A stretch of DNA of 64,000 bases from Pontibacter vulgaris (GCF_022758145.1 NZ_JAJVDH010000005.1:1-64000); one strand, 5' to 3'. Numbered from the stretch's first letter, positions 52,173 to 61,235 are shown. The notes: generated from the sequence alone by a model not told the origin. Translations and numbers: made by a program.

Positions 52173-53687
52173 GTGAAAGTGCAAGCCACCAACCTAAGCC
52201 AGTCGATTGACGCCATTATAGCAGGAGCCGGTTCGCTGTTGCCAGAGTTACTATTAGCTGGTTTCTTCCTGCTGTTGGTTACACTCGACCTGTTTAAGTC
52301 CAGAACTATAAAACAACTGCTGCCGTGGCTGGCGCTTACTGGTCTTTTTTCCGTTTTTATACTTCAAATCTTAGGTGGCTATACTTCAGGTGGCGTGCAG
52401 TTTTTGAACTTGTTGCGCTCAGATGGTTTAGCCCGATACGGTGGTATGCTTTTTAGCGCAGCGGGTATCTTTACCATACTTCTCACACTCCAAAGTAAAT
52501 CACTTGAACAGCTTAAGGAAGGAAGAGGCGAATATTATGCGCTGATCCTGATGCTGGTGCTGGGCCTGAACCTGATGGCCAAATCCATAAACCTGCTCAT
52601 GGTATTTCTTGCCATCGAAGTGGTTTCCATTGCATCCTATATCCTGACACTTACCTTAAAACAAGAAAAGCGAGCGGTAGAAGCAGGCTTGAAGTATATA
52701 CTTTACGGTACTTTGTCGGCGGGTGTGATGCTCTATGGCATGTCGTTCTTCTATGGATTTACCGGCTCACTGAACTATACTGAAGGCACTTTTTGGCAGG
52801 CACTTTTGCAGTCCGATTACCTGCTGGTAACTATCGCGGCTATACTTATTTTTGCAGGCTTCTTCTTTAAAATATCGGCTGCACCGTTTCATTTCTGGGT
52901 GCCAGATGTGTACCAGGGCGCGCCTATGCCTATAGTTGCACTGTTCTCTACTGGTCCTAAAATGGCTGGCATCATTGTTATACTTCGTTTTGTGGCTGCT
53001 TTTGCCGACCCGGCTGTTGCGGCATACTTTGATGATGTGCTCTTGTTCCTGGGTATTGCAGCGTTGGTGACTTTAGTGATTGGAAATTTTACAGCACTCT
53101 GGCAAAAAACGCCACGCCGACTAATGGCTTATTCCTCAGTTTCGCATGCGGGTTTCCTGTTGATGGCGCTGATGGCATTTGGCACCAACTATACTTCAAG
53201 TGTGCTGTTTTACTTGTCGGTGCTGCTGTTCATGAACTATGGCATTTTCCTGTTTCTGCAGATCTCCGAAGAAAACTTTGGCACCCATAAACTAGAGCAT
53301 TTTACTGGTTTAGGGCATAAATTACCTTACTTGGGCGTAATGGCCTTGTTATACCTGCTGTCGCTAACAGGGCTTCCGCCGCTGGCTGGTTTTATGGGCA
53401 AGCTTCTTATTTTCAGCAATGTCTGGGAGGCCTATACTTCGTCGGGGCAAACGCTGCTGCTTATACTTTTAGTAGCGGGTGTGTTGCTAACCGGGGTGGC
53501 ACTATTTTATTATATCAGGATTCCATACTACCTTTTCCTTAAAAGGAATTTAACTCAAGAAAATTTAGTTATTTCACTGTCGAATAAGCTGCTGCTGGCG
53601 TTTTTTGCGTTGCCGCTGCTGGTCCTGTTCTTTAAACCTGACCTGCTGCTGCACTACATCGAGAAGCTGCTGGCACAGACACTTTAA
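52173..53687 (+). CDS. nuoN: NADH-quinone oxidoreductase subunit N
   Basis: The 504-residue antiporter-like subunit has 14 helices, with FLAIEVVSIASYILT (pump Glu), GFFFKISAAPFHFWVPDVYQGAPMPIVALFSTGPKMAG (lysines) and LMAYSSVSHAGFLLMAL. It begins with GTG immediately after the nuoM stop and completes the membrane arm gene set H-N. purF follows after 8 bases, probably on the same transcript. Confidence 0.96.
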   Translation: MKVQATNLSQSIDAIIAGAGSLLPELLLAGFFLLLVTLDLFKSRTIKQLLPWLALTGLFSVFILQILGGYTSGGVQFLNLLRSDGLARYGGMLFSAAGIFTILLTLQSKSLEQLKEGRGEYYALILMLVLGLNLMAKSINLLMVFLAIEVVSIASYILTLTLKQEKRAVEAGLKYILYGTLSAGVMLYGMSFFYGFTGSLNYTEGTFWQALLQSDYLLVTIAAILIFAGFFFKISAAPFHFWVPDVYQGAPMPIVALFSTGPKMAGIIVILRFVAAFADPAVAAYFDDVLLFLGIAALVTLVIGNFTALWQKTPRRLMAYSSVSHAGFLLMALMAFGTNYTSSVLFYLSVLLFMNYGIFLFLQISEENFGTHKLEHFTGLGHKLPYLGVMALLYLLSLTGLPPLAGFMGKLLIFSNVWEAYTSSGQTLLLILLVAGVLLTGVALFYYIRIPYYLFLKRNLTQENLVISLSNKLLLAFFALPLLVLFFKPDLLLHYIEKLLAQTL

Positions 53688-53695
53688 CAGCAAAC

Positions 53696-55588
53696 ATGAG
53701 CGATTCAATAAAACACGAATGCGGTATAGCCCTGATCAGGCTCCGAAAACCAATTGAGTATTACGTTGAGAAGTATGGCACGCCCATGTACGGCGTTAAC
53801 AAGTTGTTCCTGCTTATGCAGAAGCAGCATAACCGTGGCCAGGACGGAGCAGGCGTTGCAAGTATAAAAATCGACGCTGGTCCGGGCATGGAATACATCA
53901 GCCGTTTCCGTTCTGTAAAAACCCGCGCTATCGACAGCATTTTCGGCAAGATCGGCAAAGAATTTAAAGAGCTGAAGGAAAGTAATCCGGATAAAGCAGA
54001 GGACCTGAGCTGGGTTTGGGAAAACATGCCTTTCTTGGGTGATGTATACCTGGGCCACCTGCGTTATGGTACGCACGGCGTAAACAGCGTAGACAACTGC
54101 CACCCGATGGTGCGCGAAAACAACTGGCGCAGCCGCAGCCTTGCCGTTGCCGGTAACTTTAACATGACCAACGTAGAGGAGCAGTTTCAGAAACTGATAG
54201 AGCTTGGTCAGCACCCGAAACAGAAATCCGATACTATAACTGTTTTAGAGAAGATCGGCCACTTCCTGGACGAAGAGAACCAGGAGTTGTTCGAGTCTTA
54301 TAAGCACGAGTATACGAACAAAGAAATAACTACTCTTATTGAAGAAAACCTTGATCTGGAACGTGTACTGAAGCGTGCGGCTAAGGATTTTGACGGTGGT
54401 TATGCTATGGCTGGCTTAACAGGTTACGGCGCTTCATTTGTTGTCCGCGATCCGAACGGTATTCGCCCCGCTTATTATTATATTGATGATGAAGTGGTGG
54501 TGATCGCCTCTGAAAAGCCTGCCATTAAAACAGCTTTTGATGTAGATTATGCGGCTATCAAAGAGATTACCCCGGGGCATGCGCTTATAGTTGATAAAGA
54601 AGGCAATCCGTCGCTTAGAGAAATACTGGAACCACGCGAGAAATTGTCGTGCAGCTTTGAACGCATTTACTTCTCACGCGGCAACGACCCGGAGATCTAT
54701 GAAGAGCGCAAGAACATGGGCAAGCGCCTGTGCCGGCAGATTCTGGAGGCCGTTAATTACGACCTGAAAAATACTGTTTTCTCCTACATCCCGAATACAG
54801 CGGAAACATCGTGGCTGGGTATGATGAAGGGAATTGAAGATCACCTACGCGCTTACCGTAAACAGGCTATACTTAACCAGCAACTCACCGAAGAACAACT
54901 CGATGAGATACTGCAGTTTAAGCCGCGTGCCGAAAAACTGGTGATCAAAGACGTGAAGCTTCGTACTTTTATTACAGACGATAATAACCGCGACGACCTG
55001 GTTACGCATGTGTACGACACGACTTACGAAGTAGTAAAGAAAGGTATAGATACCGTAGTGGTGCTGGATGACTCAATTGTGCGTGGTACTACCCTGGAGA
55101 AGTCTATTATCAAAATGCTGGATAAGCTGGAGCCGAAGAAGATCATCATCGTTTCATGCGCGCCACAGATCCGTTACCCGGATTGCTATGGCATAGACAT
55201 GAGCCGTGTGAAGGAGTTCGTAGCTTTCCGTGCTATGCTGGAGCTGCTGAAAGACCGTAATCTATACTATAAAATAGATGAAGTATACGATAAGTGTGTA
55301 GCTGCCGAAGGTACCGAGGCTTTCAAAGAAACCAACTTTGTTAAAGAGCTTTTCGATTTGTTTACGCATGACGAGATCTCAGCCAAAGTATCGGAAATTG
55401 TAAAAGCGCCGGAAGTAAAAGCAGAAGTACAGGTAATTTACCAAACTATAGAAGACCTACACCTAGCATGCCCGAACCACAAAGGCGACTGGTACTTTAC
55501 CGGCAACTATCCAACCCCGGGTGGTACAAGAGTTGTGAACCGTGCCTTTATGAATTTTGTGGAGAAAAAAGCTGTAAGAGCTTACTAG
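53696..55588 (+). CDS. purF: Amidophosphoribosyltransferase, long form
   Basis: The enzyme transfers ammonia from glutamine to PRPP, the first step of purine synthesis. The glutaminase nucleophile is Cys9 (KHECGIAL), so an eight-residue propeptide must be removed. QHNRGQDGAG, GHLRYGTHG and NFNMTN follow, and the PRPP loop is VVVLDDSIVRGTT near residue 455. At 630 residues it is well over 100 longer than E. coli PurF; the additions lie between the domains and at the C-terminus, a known Bacteroidota variant. It is 8 bases after nuoN and ends before a strong terminator. Confidence 0.93.
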   Translation: MSDSIKHECGIALIRLRKPIEYYVEKYGTPMYGVNKLFLLMQKQHNRGQDGAGVASIKIDAGPGMEYISRFRSVKTRAIDSIFGKIGKEFKELKESNPDKAEDLSWVWENMPFLGDVYLGHLRYGTHGVNSVDNCHPMVRENNWRSRSLAVAGNFNMTNVEEQFQKLIELGQHPKQKSDTITVLEKIGHFLDEENQELFESYKHEYTNKEITTLIEENLDLERVLKRAAKDFDGGYAMAGLTGYGASFVVRDPNGIRPAYYYIDDEVVVIASEKPAIKTAFDVDYAAIKEITPGHALIVDKEGNPSLREILEPREKLSCSFERIYFSRGNDPEIYEERKNMGKRLCRQILEAVNYDLKNTVFSYIPNTAETSWLGMMKGIEDHLRAYRKQAILNQQLTEEQLDEILQFKPRAEKLVIKDVKLRTFITDDNNRDDLVTHVYDTTYEVVKKGIDTVVVLDDSIVRGTTLEKSIIKMLDKLEPKKIIIVSCAPQIRYPDCYGIDMSRVKEFVAFRAMLELLKDRNLYYKIDEVYDKCVAAEGTEAFKETNFVKELFDLFTHDEISAKVSEIVKAPEVKAEVQVIYQTIEDLHLACPNHKGDWYFTGNYPTPGGTRVVNRAFMNFVEKKAVRAY

Positions 55589-55605
55589 TCAGAAACGTTA
55601 ATGCT

Positions 55606-55645
55606 AACAAAAGGCCTGCTCAGTAAAATGAGCAGGCCTTTTGTT
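55606..55645 (+). terminator. Terminator after purF
   Basis: A 17-bp perfect stem (55606-55622 with 55629-55645) around GTAAAA leads into a T-rich tract. Confidence 0.9.
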
Positions 55646-55765
55646 TTTGCCACCTGGATTTAAATGTGATTTTTGTTAGAAATTGAACTTTAGGGTGATA
55701 GGTGTAGTTAGCTTCTTAATTCATTTTATACTTGATAAAAAGACGGTAACTATAACTTTAACAGT

Positions 55766-57052
55766 ATGGGCAGGAAATTTACGTTCTTTAAATTTTTGTG
55801 TAGTGGGATAGCAGTTATATTATTAATGCCTTTTCAGGTAAATGCTCAGATAAGTATGGGTAAATTTCTAACATCCTATTCTCAAAATTTTAACAATTTT
55901 CCTCCCTCCGGAACAGCAACTTGGGAAGATGGCACATATTATATGCCTGGTTGGACCGTAAAACGTACCATAACCAATTCTGTCATTACTGCTAATAATG
56001 GCTCTGGTAATACAGGCGGGCTTATAAGTTATGGCGCTAATAGCTCTACTGATAGAGCTTTAGGGAGTATAAGCTCTACTAAAGCAGGAGAATTTGCTTA
56101 TGGTTTACTGTTGCAAAATAATTCAGGTACTGCTATTACTTCACTGGACATAAGCTTTTGGGGTGAGCAGTGGCGTATTGCCAATAGCACAGCTGGGGAG
56201 CATAGAATAATCTTTTCTTACGCTATTAGTAATGACCCTCTATCTTTTAACCTGACACCTTCTAATAAAAACTGGACTACTGTTTCAGAGCTTGAGTTTA
56301 GAAGCCCTAAATATTTCTTGACTGGTGGTGCTCTTGATGGAAATTTAGCGGACAATAGAAGGTATTTAACTTCGAGGTTACCTGTGAGCATTCCGAACGG
56401 ATCTTATATCATGCTAAGATGGGTTGATTATGACGAAATTGAAGCAGATCACGGCTTGGCAATTGATGATTTCAGTATGGCCTGGAATACGGCTGCTACA
56501 TCCAGTCCTACGATATTGCCCGTAGAATTGGCAAAATTTACTGCCAAATCAACTTCAGAGGGCGTATTATTAAATTGGTTAACTGCTTCGGAAATCCAAA
56601 ATGATTATTTTGCTATTGAGCGGAGCCCTGATGGTGCTGTTTTCGAACAAGTTGCCAAAGTTAAAGGAAACGGTACAAAGCATAATTCAACTGTTTATAC
56701 TTATACAGATCATACACCAATTACAGGTACTTCATATTATAGACTGAAGCAGGTAGACGAAGATGGTAGCTATACTTATTCTGCGATAGTTTCGGTTCTT
56801 ATTAACTCTGAAAATACTACCTTTCTTGTGTTTCCTACTGTAGTCACAGATCAGTTGTTTGTATCGTTGCCAGTTAGAAAAGATTACCTGGTAGAAGTTT
56901 ATGACACGAAAGGTAAAATAGTATTGTCGCAGCAAGTGCAGCCTTTAGCAGAATTTCGGTTGGATGTTAGCAGGCTCAATAGTGGAAATTATATCCTTAG
57001 ACTTCAGGATGAGCAGGGCGGTTTCAAGTCTTCTAAATTCTTAAAAAGATAA
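55766..57052 (+). CDS. Secreted protein with type IX secretion sorting domain
   Basis: The 428-residue protein has a signal peptide (ending near VNAQ), a beta-rich N-terminal domain (about 35-240) of unknown kind, a middle FN3-like region starting VELAKFTAKSTSEGVLLNWLTASEIQNDYFAIERSPDG, and a C-terminal T9SS type A sorting domain (about 345-428: FLVFPTVVTDQLFV, VEVYDTKGKIVLSQ, LDVSRLNSGNYILRLQDEQG). It should cross the outer membrane by the gliding-associated type IX system and be anchored or released. The biological target is unknown. Confidence 0.85.
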   Translation: MGRKFTFFKFLCSGIAVILLMPFQVNAQISMGKFLTSYSQNFNNFPPSGTATWEDGTYYMPGWTVKRTITNSVITANNGSGNTGGLISYGANSSTDRALGSISSTKAGEFAYGLLLQNNSGTAITSLDISFWGEQWRIANSTAGEHRIIFSYAISNDPLSFNLTPSNKNWTTVSELEFRSPKYFLTGGALDGNLADNRRYLTSRLPVSIPNGSYIMLRWVDYDEIEADHGLAIDDFSMAWNTAATSSPTILPVELAKFTAKSTSEGVLLNWLTASEIQNDYFAIERSPDGAVFEQVAKVKGNGTKHNSTVYTYTDHTPITGTSYYRLKQVDEDGSYTYSAIVSVLINSENTTFLVFPTVVTDQLFVSLPVRKDYLVEVYDTKGKIVLSQQVQPLAEFRLDVSRLNSGNYILRLQDEQGGFKSSKFLKR

Positions 57053-57074
57053 TCAACTTTTATTAGCTATTAAC

Positions 57075-57105
57075 CCTGCTTTGGGAAACCAAAGCAGGCT
57101 TTTTT
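57075..57105 (+). terminator. Intrinsic terminator
   Basis: CCTGCTTTGG (57075-57084), GAAA loop, CCAAAGCAGG (57089-57098), then a run of T. It ends the T9SS cargo transcript. Confidence 0.9.
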
Positions 57106-57246
57106 TATTACATGATTTTATTCTCTTTTTCTTTAGAACTCGTATTAATTACTGATGGTCAGTAGTTTAAAAAGTTTCTCTCAAGCCATTTGAAAAAACT
57201 GTTTAAGCATTCTGGCCGGTTTTGTATAATTCTAAAGTAAATTAAA

Positions 57247-57441
57247 ATGAAAACATTTGTACGCTTTTTTTACCCTTTTGGCTTTGTATGGTCATTAATT
57301 ATTTATGCCCTTATCGGTGGTGCTGTTGCCATACTTATTGCAGGTGAAATTTCGGTGGTTACTATTATTGCGGGCCTGATAATAGGGGTGTTTGCTGGTG
57401 CCATTGGCGGAGTTATACTGGAGGAGTATTCAGAACATTAA
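57247..57441 (+). CDS. Small two-helix membrane protein
   Basis: The 64-residue protein begins MKTFVRFFYPFGFVWSLIIY and has two hydrophobic helices (about 12-32 and 37-57), the second glycine-rich (GLIIGVFAGAIGGVIL), then an acidic tail. The family is unknown. A very strong hairpin right after the stop supports the view that this is a real transcription unit. Confidence 0.6.
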   Translation: MKTFVRFFYPFGFVWSLIIYALIGGAVAILIAGEISVVTIIAGLIIGVFAGAIGGVILEEYSEH

Positions 57442-57444
57442 CTC

Positions 57445-57512
57445 ATGCCATACTATAAAAACAAAAGGGGCAGCTACTGGTAGCTGCCCCTTTTGTTTTT
57501 ATAGTATGGCAT
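57445..57512. terminator. Exceptionally long bidirectional terminator
   Basis: A 33-bp perfect stem (57445-57477 with 57480-57512) with a two-base loop fills the space between a rightward gene and leftward iscA, whose stop follows one base later. Both strands have T-rich arms (TTTTGTTTTTATA). The stem includes the heptamer-related ATACTATA. Confidence 0.92.
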
Positions 57513-57513
57513 A

Positions 57514-57840
57514 TTATACAGAGAAGCTATCGCCACAACCGCAGGTACGGCTGGCATTTGGGTTGTTAAAGAAGAAGCCTTTACCGTTCAGTCCGTCTGA
57601 AAAGTCCAGTTCGGTGCCGGCAAGATATAGGAAGCTTTTCATGTCCACTACAACCTTTACGCCTTTGTCTTCAAACTCCTGGTCCATCGGTTTTACCTCG
57701 TCGTCAAAGTCAAGGTTGTAAGATAGGCCAGAGCAACCGCCGCCTGCTACAGAGGCACGCAAACGGAAGGTATCGTCCAGTTGGGCATCCTGCTTCAGCT
57801 TTATTACTTTCTCTTTTGCTTTATCTGATACTGTGATCAT
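57514..57840 (-). CDS. iscA: A-type iron-sulfur carrier
   Basis: The 108-residue protein has the three conserved cysteines of A-type carriers: one in GGGCSGLSY and two in TCGCGDSF near the end. It receives iron or clusters and delivers them to apo-enzymes such as the NuoI subunit encoded upstream in the window. It is the last gene of the leftward iscS-iscU-unknown-iscA group. Confidence 0.93.
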   Translation of the reverse strand: MITVSDKAKEKVIKLKQDAQLDDTFRLRASVAGGGCSGLSYNLDFDDEVKPMDQEFEDKGVKVVVDMKSFLYLAGTELDFSDGLNGKGFFFNNPNASRTCGCGDSFSV

Positions 57841-57853
57841 ATTACTTTATTCT

Positions 57854-58261
57854 TTAAGAAACCGGGTTCAATACAACACTGAAAACAGTAATTGTGTTCA
57901 TATCACGGCCAAAGTATAACTTATCCAGTGCCTCATACATATTACGTGCACGGAAGTAGGATGTATTTAGTTCTTTATCGCCATGTGCCATCCATTGCAC
58001 AGTGTAGGGGCTTTCCTTGTCACGATAGCTTTGTACATACTCCAGCATTTTTCGCAACACATCCAGTTTATCATATCCTATCTCAGTATGAAACAGGAAC
58101 GATTGGCTGTGGCGCGGATTTATCGTAATCAGGTCAAGGCGAACCTTGTTTTCCATCTGGCGAAATTCAAAAAGCAGACTGCTACCGCTTGTTCCAAAGT
58201 GGTTCTCAATCTGCTTCTGAATGCGTGCACTTTCTACATGCACATCTGTCGTTGACTCCAT
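57854..58261 (-). CDS. Unknown protein in the isc cluster
   Basis: This 135-residue soluble protein has no motif I recognise. The N-terminal third is helical, followed by a beta-rich stretch (ENKVRLDLITINPRHSQSFLFHTEIGYDKLDVLRKMLEYV) and a helical end. It lies 13 bases from iscA and 15 bases from iscU on the same strand, so it is certainly co-transcribed with them. Its place suggests a role in cluster assembly, but it is not HscB, ferredoxin or IscX by sequence features. Confidence 0.65.
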   Translation of the reverse strand: MESTTDVHVESARIQKQIENHFGTSGSSLLFEFRQMENKVRLDLITINPRHSQSFLFHTEIGYDKLDVLRKMLEYVQSYRDKESPYTVQWMAHGDKELNTSYFRARNMYEALDKLYFGRDMNTITVFSVVLNPVS

Positions 58262-58276
58262 TCGTGAGTCTGTTTC

Positions 58277-58690
58277 TTAGTGGTGAGACTTAGGTAGCTC
58301 CAGCGCTGGTAAGCCGTTCTTTACTCTGTAATCGTTGATAGCAGATTTAATTGCATCTTCAGCAAGTACAGAGCAGTGAATTTTTACCGGAGGCAAAGCC
58401 AGTTCTTCCACTATATCCATGTTGTCGATAGCCAATGCCTCGTCAACTGATTTGCCCTTCAGCCACTCAGTAGCTAAAGAAGAAGAAGCGATAGCAGAAC
58501 CACAACCGAAAGTTTTGAACTTAGCATCGGTGATGATCTGGTTTTCATCAACTTCAATCTGAAGGCGCATAACGTCGCCGCACTCTGGGGCACCTACTAA
58601 GCCGGTACCTACGTTGCTTTTAGCTTTGTCAAGCGTGCCCACGTTGCGCGGGTTGCTATAATGATCAATTACTTTATCTGAATAAGCCAT
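58277..58690 (-). CDS. iscU: Iron-sulfur cluster scaffold
   Basis: The 137-residue scaffold has the three cluster cysteines C37 (GAPECGD), C63 (FGCGSAIASS) and C106 (KIHCS), the Asp after C37, and LPPVK (99-103), the HscA-binding motif. Clusters are built here from IscS sulfur. The presence of LPPVK implies that an HscA-type chaperone exists elsewhere, since none is encoded in this cluster. Confidence 0.95.
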   Translation of the reverse strand: MAYSDKVIDHYSNPRNVGTLDKAKSNVGTGLVGAPECGDVMRLQIEVDENQIITDAKFKTFGCGSAIASSSLATEWLKGKSVDEALAIDNMDIVEELALPPVKIHCSVLAEDAIKSAINDYRVKNGLPALELPKSHH

Positions 58691-58700
58691 AGCTATATTT

Positions 58701-58774
58701 AATTACGAATTATAAATTACGAATTAAGAATTGAATCAGGAATTAAGATTTAAGCAATTCTTCATTCCTGATTC
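58701..58774. repeat. Short repeats in the iscS-iscU spacer
   Basis: AATTACGAATTA occurs at 58701-58712 and 58715-58726. GAATCAGGAAT (58733-58743) is repeated in reverse as ATTCCTGATTC (58764-58774), with AAGAATTG/CAATTCTT nested partly inside. A hairpin here could lower or stabilise the distal transcript; it may also be only a dispersed spacer repeat. Confidence 0.65.
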
Positions 58775-58782
58775 TTCATTTA

Positions 58783-59997
58783 TTAATGTTCTGCCCACTC
58801 AATAGAGTTCAGGTCGATGCCTTCTTTGAACATCTCCCATAGTGGCGACATTTCACGCAGTTTGGTAACAGCTTCTTTTACGTGTCCGATTGCAAAATCA
58901 ATCTCCTCGTCCGTAGTGAAGCGGCTCAGGCCAAAACGCAGCGAAGAGTGCGCCAGGTCATCGCTCAAACCTAATGCTTTTAATACGTAAGATGGTTCTA
59001 ATGAAGCAGATGTGCAAGCCGAGCCAGATGAAACTGCCAGGTCTTTTACGCCCATCATCAAGCCTTCGCCTTCTACATACTTAAAGGAAATGTTGGAAAC
59101 ATGCGGCAAGCGGTGCTCTACAGAGCCATTTACATAAGATTCTTCGAGTGTCAGCAGCTCACGCTCCAGTCTGTCGCGCATAGCCGAGATACGAGCCGTA
59201 TCTTTTTCCATGTCCTGCTTGGCAAGCTCTGCAGCTTTTCCTAAACCAACTATACCAGGCACGTTCAAAGTACCAGAACGCATGCCACGCTCGTGTCCGC
59301 CACCATCCATCTGGGCAGTAACTTTAACACGTGGATTTTTACGACGCACATACAGGGCACCAACACCCTTAGGGCCATACATTTTATGCGCTGAGAAAGC
59401 CATCAGGTCAATGCCATCAGCTTCAACATCAACCGGAATTTTACCAACAGCCTGCGTAGCATCTGTAAAGAACAATACGCCATGCTTTTTAGCAATTCTG
59501 GAGATCTCACGGATTGGCTGAATTACACCAACCTCGTTGTTCGCATACATGATAGAGATCAGGATGGTCTTATCTGTAATAGCATTTTCAAGTTGCTCCA
59601 GGTCGATAAGGCCTTCTGCGTTTACGGGCAGGTAAGTAACTTTACCTCCTAATTTTTCGATGTGCTTGCAGGTATCAAGTACCGCTTTGTGCTCTGTAGT
59701 AGCCGTAATTATGTGGTTACCTTTAGAAGCATACATTTCAAAAACGCCCTTAATAGCCAGGTTATCTGACTCAGTTGCACCTGAAGTAAAAATGATTTCT
59801 TTAGGAGAACAGTTGATAAGCGCTGCAATTTGTTCGCGTGCATAATCGACAGCTTCTTCGGCGTGCCAGCCAAACGGGTGGTTGCGTGAAGCCGCGTTTC
59901 CAAATTTTTGTGTAAAGTATGGAATCATTGCCTCAAGCACGCGCGGATCCAGTGGCGTTGTGGCGTTGTTATCTAAGTATATAGGAAGTGTTAGCAT
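58783..59997 (-). CDS. iscS: Cysteine desulfurase
   Basis: The 404-residue PLP enzyme removes sulfur from cysteine. PLP is held by the Lys in [20 protein letters not shown] and [10 protein letters not shown] line the cofactor. The mobile catalytic Cys is in [17 protein letters not shown], the long loop of group I (IscS/NifS) enzymes. It is the first gene of the isc unit, with a probable promoter at 60076-60069 and an inverted repeat in its 5' region. Confidence 0.95.
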   Translation of the reverse strand: MLTLPIYLDNNATTPLDPRVLEAMIPYFTQKFGNAASRNHPFGWHAEEAVDYAREQIAALINCSPKEIIFTSGATESDNLAIKGVFEMYASKGNHIITATTEHKAVLDTCKHIEKLGGKVTYLPVNAEGLIDLEQLENAITDKTILISIMYANNEVGVIQPIREISRIAKKHGVLFFTDATQAVGKIPVDVEADGIDLMAFSAHKMYGPKGVGALYVRRKNPRVKVTAQMDGGGHERGMRSGTLNVPGIVGLGKAAELAKQDMEKDTARISAMRDRLERELLTLEESYVNGSVEHRLPHVSNISFKYVEGEGLMMGVKDLAVSSGSACTSASLEPSYVLKALGLSDDLAHSSLRFGLSRFTTDEEIDFAIGHVKEAVTKLREMSPLWEMFKEGIDLNSIEWAEH

Positions 59998-60023
59998 AGC
60001 ACTATTTTTATCTATTTTATTCC

Positions 60024-60047
60024 TTTCTACTAAACAGTCAGTAGAAA
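60024..60047 (-). promoter_or_regulatory. Inverted repeat in the iscS leader, candidate operator
   Basis: TTTCTACT (60024-60031) and AGTAGAAA (60040-60047) are perfect inverted arms spaced by 8 bases, between the likely iscS transcription start and its ATG. The site and its distance suit a dimeric repressor; no regulator gene is nearby to name it. Confidence 0.4.
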
Positions 60048-60068
60048 TTATTAGTTTTAGACTCGGTG

Positions 60069-60076
60069 CAAAATTA
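60069..60076 (-). promoter_or_regulatory. -7 promoter element of the isc genes
   Basis: The leftward strand reads TAATTTTG, an exact TAnnTTTG match, 72 bases before the iscS ATG. The nearest TTG upstream is farther than usual. Confidence 0.5.
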
Positions 60077-60113
60077 CTAAAAAAAGCTTACTTAGACTAA
60101 TTACAAATACAAA

Positions 60114-60515
60114 ATGCTAAACGTAGAACATATAGGTATTGCTGTTAAAAATTTTAGCGAGGCAAATGGCTTATACTTTAAATTGCTGGGGGTAGAGCCA
60201 TATAAAACAGAGTTTGTAGAATCGGAAGGCGTAAATACTTCGTTCTTTAAAGTAGGGGGCACTAAAATAGAGCTGCTGGAAGGCACAACAGAAGACAGTG
60301 CCATCACTAAATTTATTGAAAAACGTGGCGAAGGCATACACCATATTGCCTTTGAAGTAGCCGATATATTGGCTGAAATGGAGCGACTGAGAAGCGAAGG
60401 ATTTATACTTTTAAATGAAGCACCCAAAAAAGGAGCTGATAATAAACTGGTTTGTTTTGTGCACCCAAAAAGCGCCAATGGCGTGTTAATAGAACTGACG
60501 CAAGAGATTAAATAA
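60114..60515 (+). CDS. mce: Methylmalonyl-CoA epimerase
   Basis: The 133-residue VOC-fold enzyme interconverts the R and S forms of methylmalonyl-CoA in the propionate/succinate pathway. It has the metal-site pattern EHIGIAVKN, EGIHHIAFEV and LIELTQ (two His and a Glu), and GVEPYKTEFVESEGVNTSFFKVGGTKIELLE, all typical of the family. The mutase genes are not in this window. It is divergently transcribed from iscS. Confidence 0.92.
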   Translation: MLNVEHIGIAVKNFSEANGLYFKLLGVEPYKTEFVESEGVNTSFFKVGGTKIELLEGTTEDSAITKFIEKRGEGIHHIAFEVADILAEMERLRSEGFILLNEAPKKGADNKLVCFVHPKSANGVLIELTQEIK

Positions 60516-60609
60516 TTGTGGGTTGTTAATTGCTGCTTGTTTTCTAAATATGGCGAACAATCTCAACGATAATCAACAATCAACTACAAACAATTAACAA
60601 TTTAAAACT

Positions 60610-61182
60610 ATGAAGCATTTTCTGAAAGAAGTACAGGCAGCGGAAGAGGAACTATTGTTAGGGAATGTTATACTTTACCCCACCGACACGGTATGGGGTA
60701 TTGGCTGTGATGCTGAAAATGCAGAGGCAGTAAAAAAAATATACAAAATAAAGGAGCGCGAAGAGTCTAAATCCCTGATTATGCTGATGACCGATATAGA
60801 CATGTTGCGGCATTATGTAAAGGAGGTGCCCGTGAATTTTGAAGAGATGCTGAAGCAGCAGGACAAGCCTACGACCTATGTTTTTTCAGGAGCCCAGAAT
60901 TTGCCAAAGGAGCTGATTGCCAGCGATGGAAGTATAGCCGTACGCCTTGTTGAAGACGAATTTTGCCACCGCCTGATCCGGCAGATAGAAAGGCCATTGG
61001 TTTCTACTTCAGCTAATATCAGTAATGAGCCTTCGCCTAAAACTTTCTCGCAGGTATCAGATAAAATAAAAGAGCGCGTAGATTATGTGGTGCAATGGCG
61101 GCAGGATGAAGAAAACGAAGCCAGTCCATCGCGGATCATAAGAATTACCGCAGACGGTAAGCAGGAAGTGCTCCGGGATTAG
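60610..61182 (+). CDS. tsaC: L-threonylcarbamoyladenylate synthase
   Basis: The 190-residue Sua5/YciO/YrdC-fold protein makes threonylcarbamoyl-AMP for the t6A modification of tRNAs reading ANN codons. YPTDTVWGIGCDA, KIKEREESKSLIMLM and PLVSTSANISNEPS are the conserved segments. It lacks the extra Sua5 C-terminal domain. The preceding spacer holds an inverted TTGTTAATTG/CAATTAACAA pair (60523-60532 and 60591-60600). Confidence 0.93.
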   Translation: MKHFLKEVQAAEEELLLGNVILYPTDTVWGIGCDAENAEAVKKIYKIKEREESKSLIMLMTDIDMLRHYVKEVPVNFEEMLKQQDKPTTYVFSGAQNLPKELIASDGSIAVRLVEDEFCHRLIRQIERPLVSTSANISNEPSPKTFSQVSDKIKERVDYVVQWRQDEENEASPSRIIRITADGKQEVLRD

Positions 61183-61227
61183 GCGCTATACTTAAGTATA
61201 GGCTGCGCGCTTTAAATTTAATTGACG

Positions 61228-61235
61228 TATTTTTG
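61228..61235 (+). promoter_or_regulatory. -7 promoter element of cca
   Basis: TATTTTTG is an exact TAnnTTTG match, 43 bases before the cca ATG. Confidence 0.5.
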
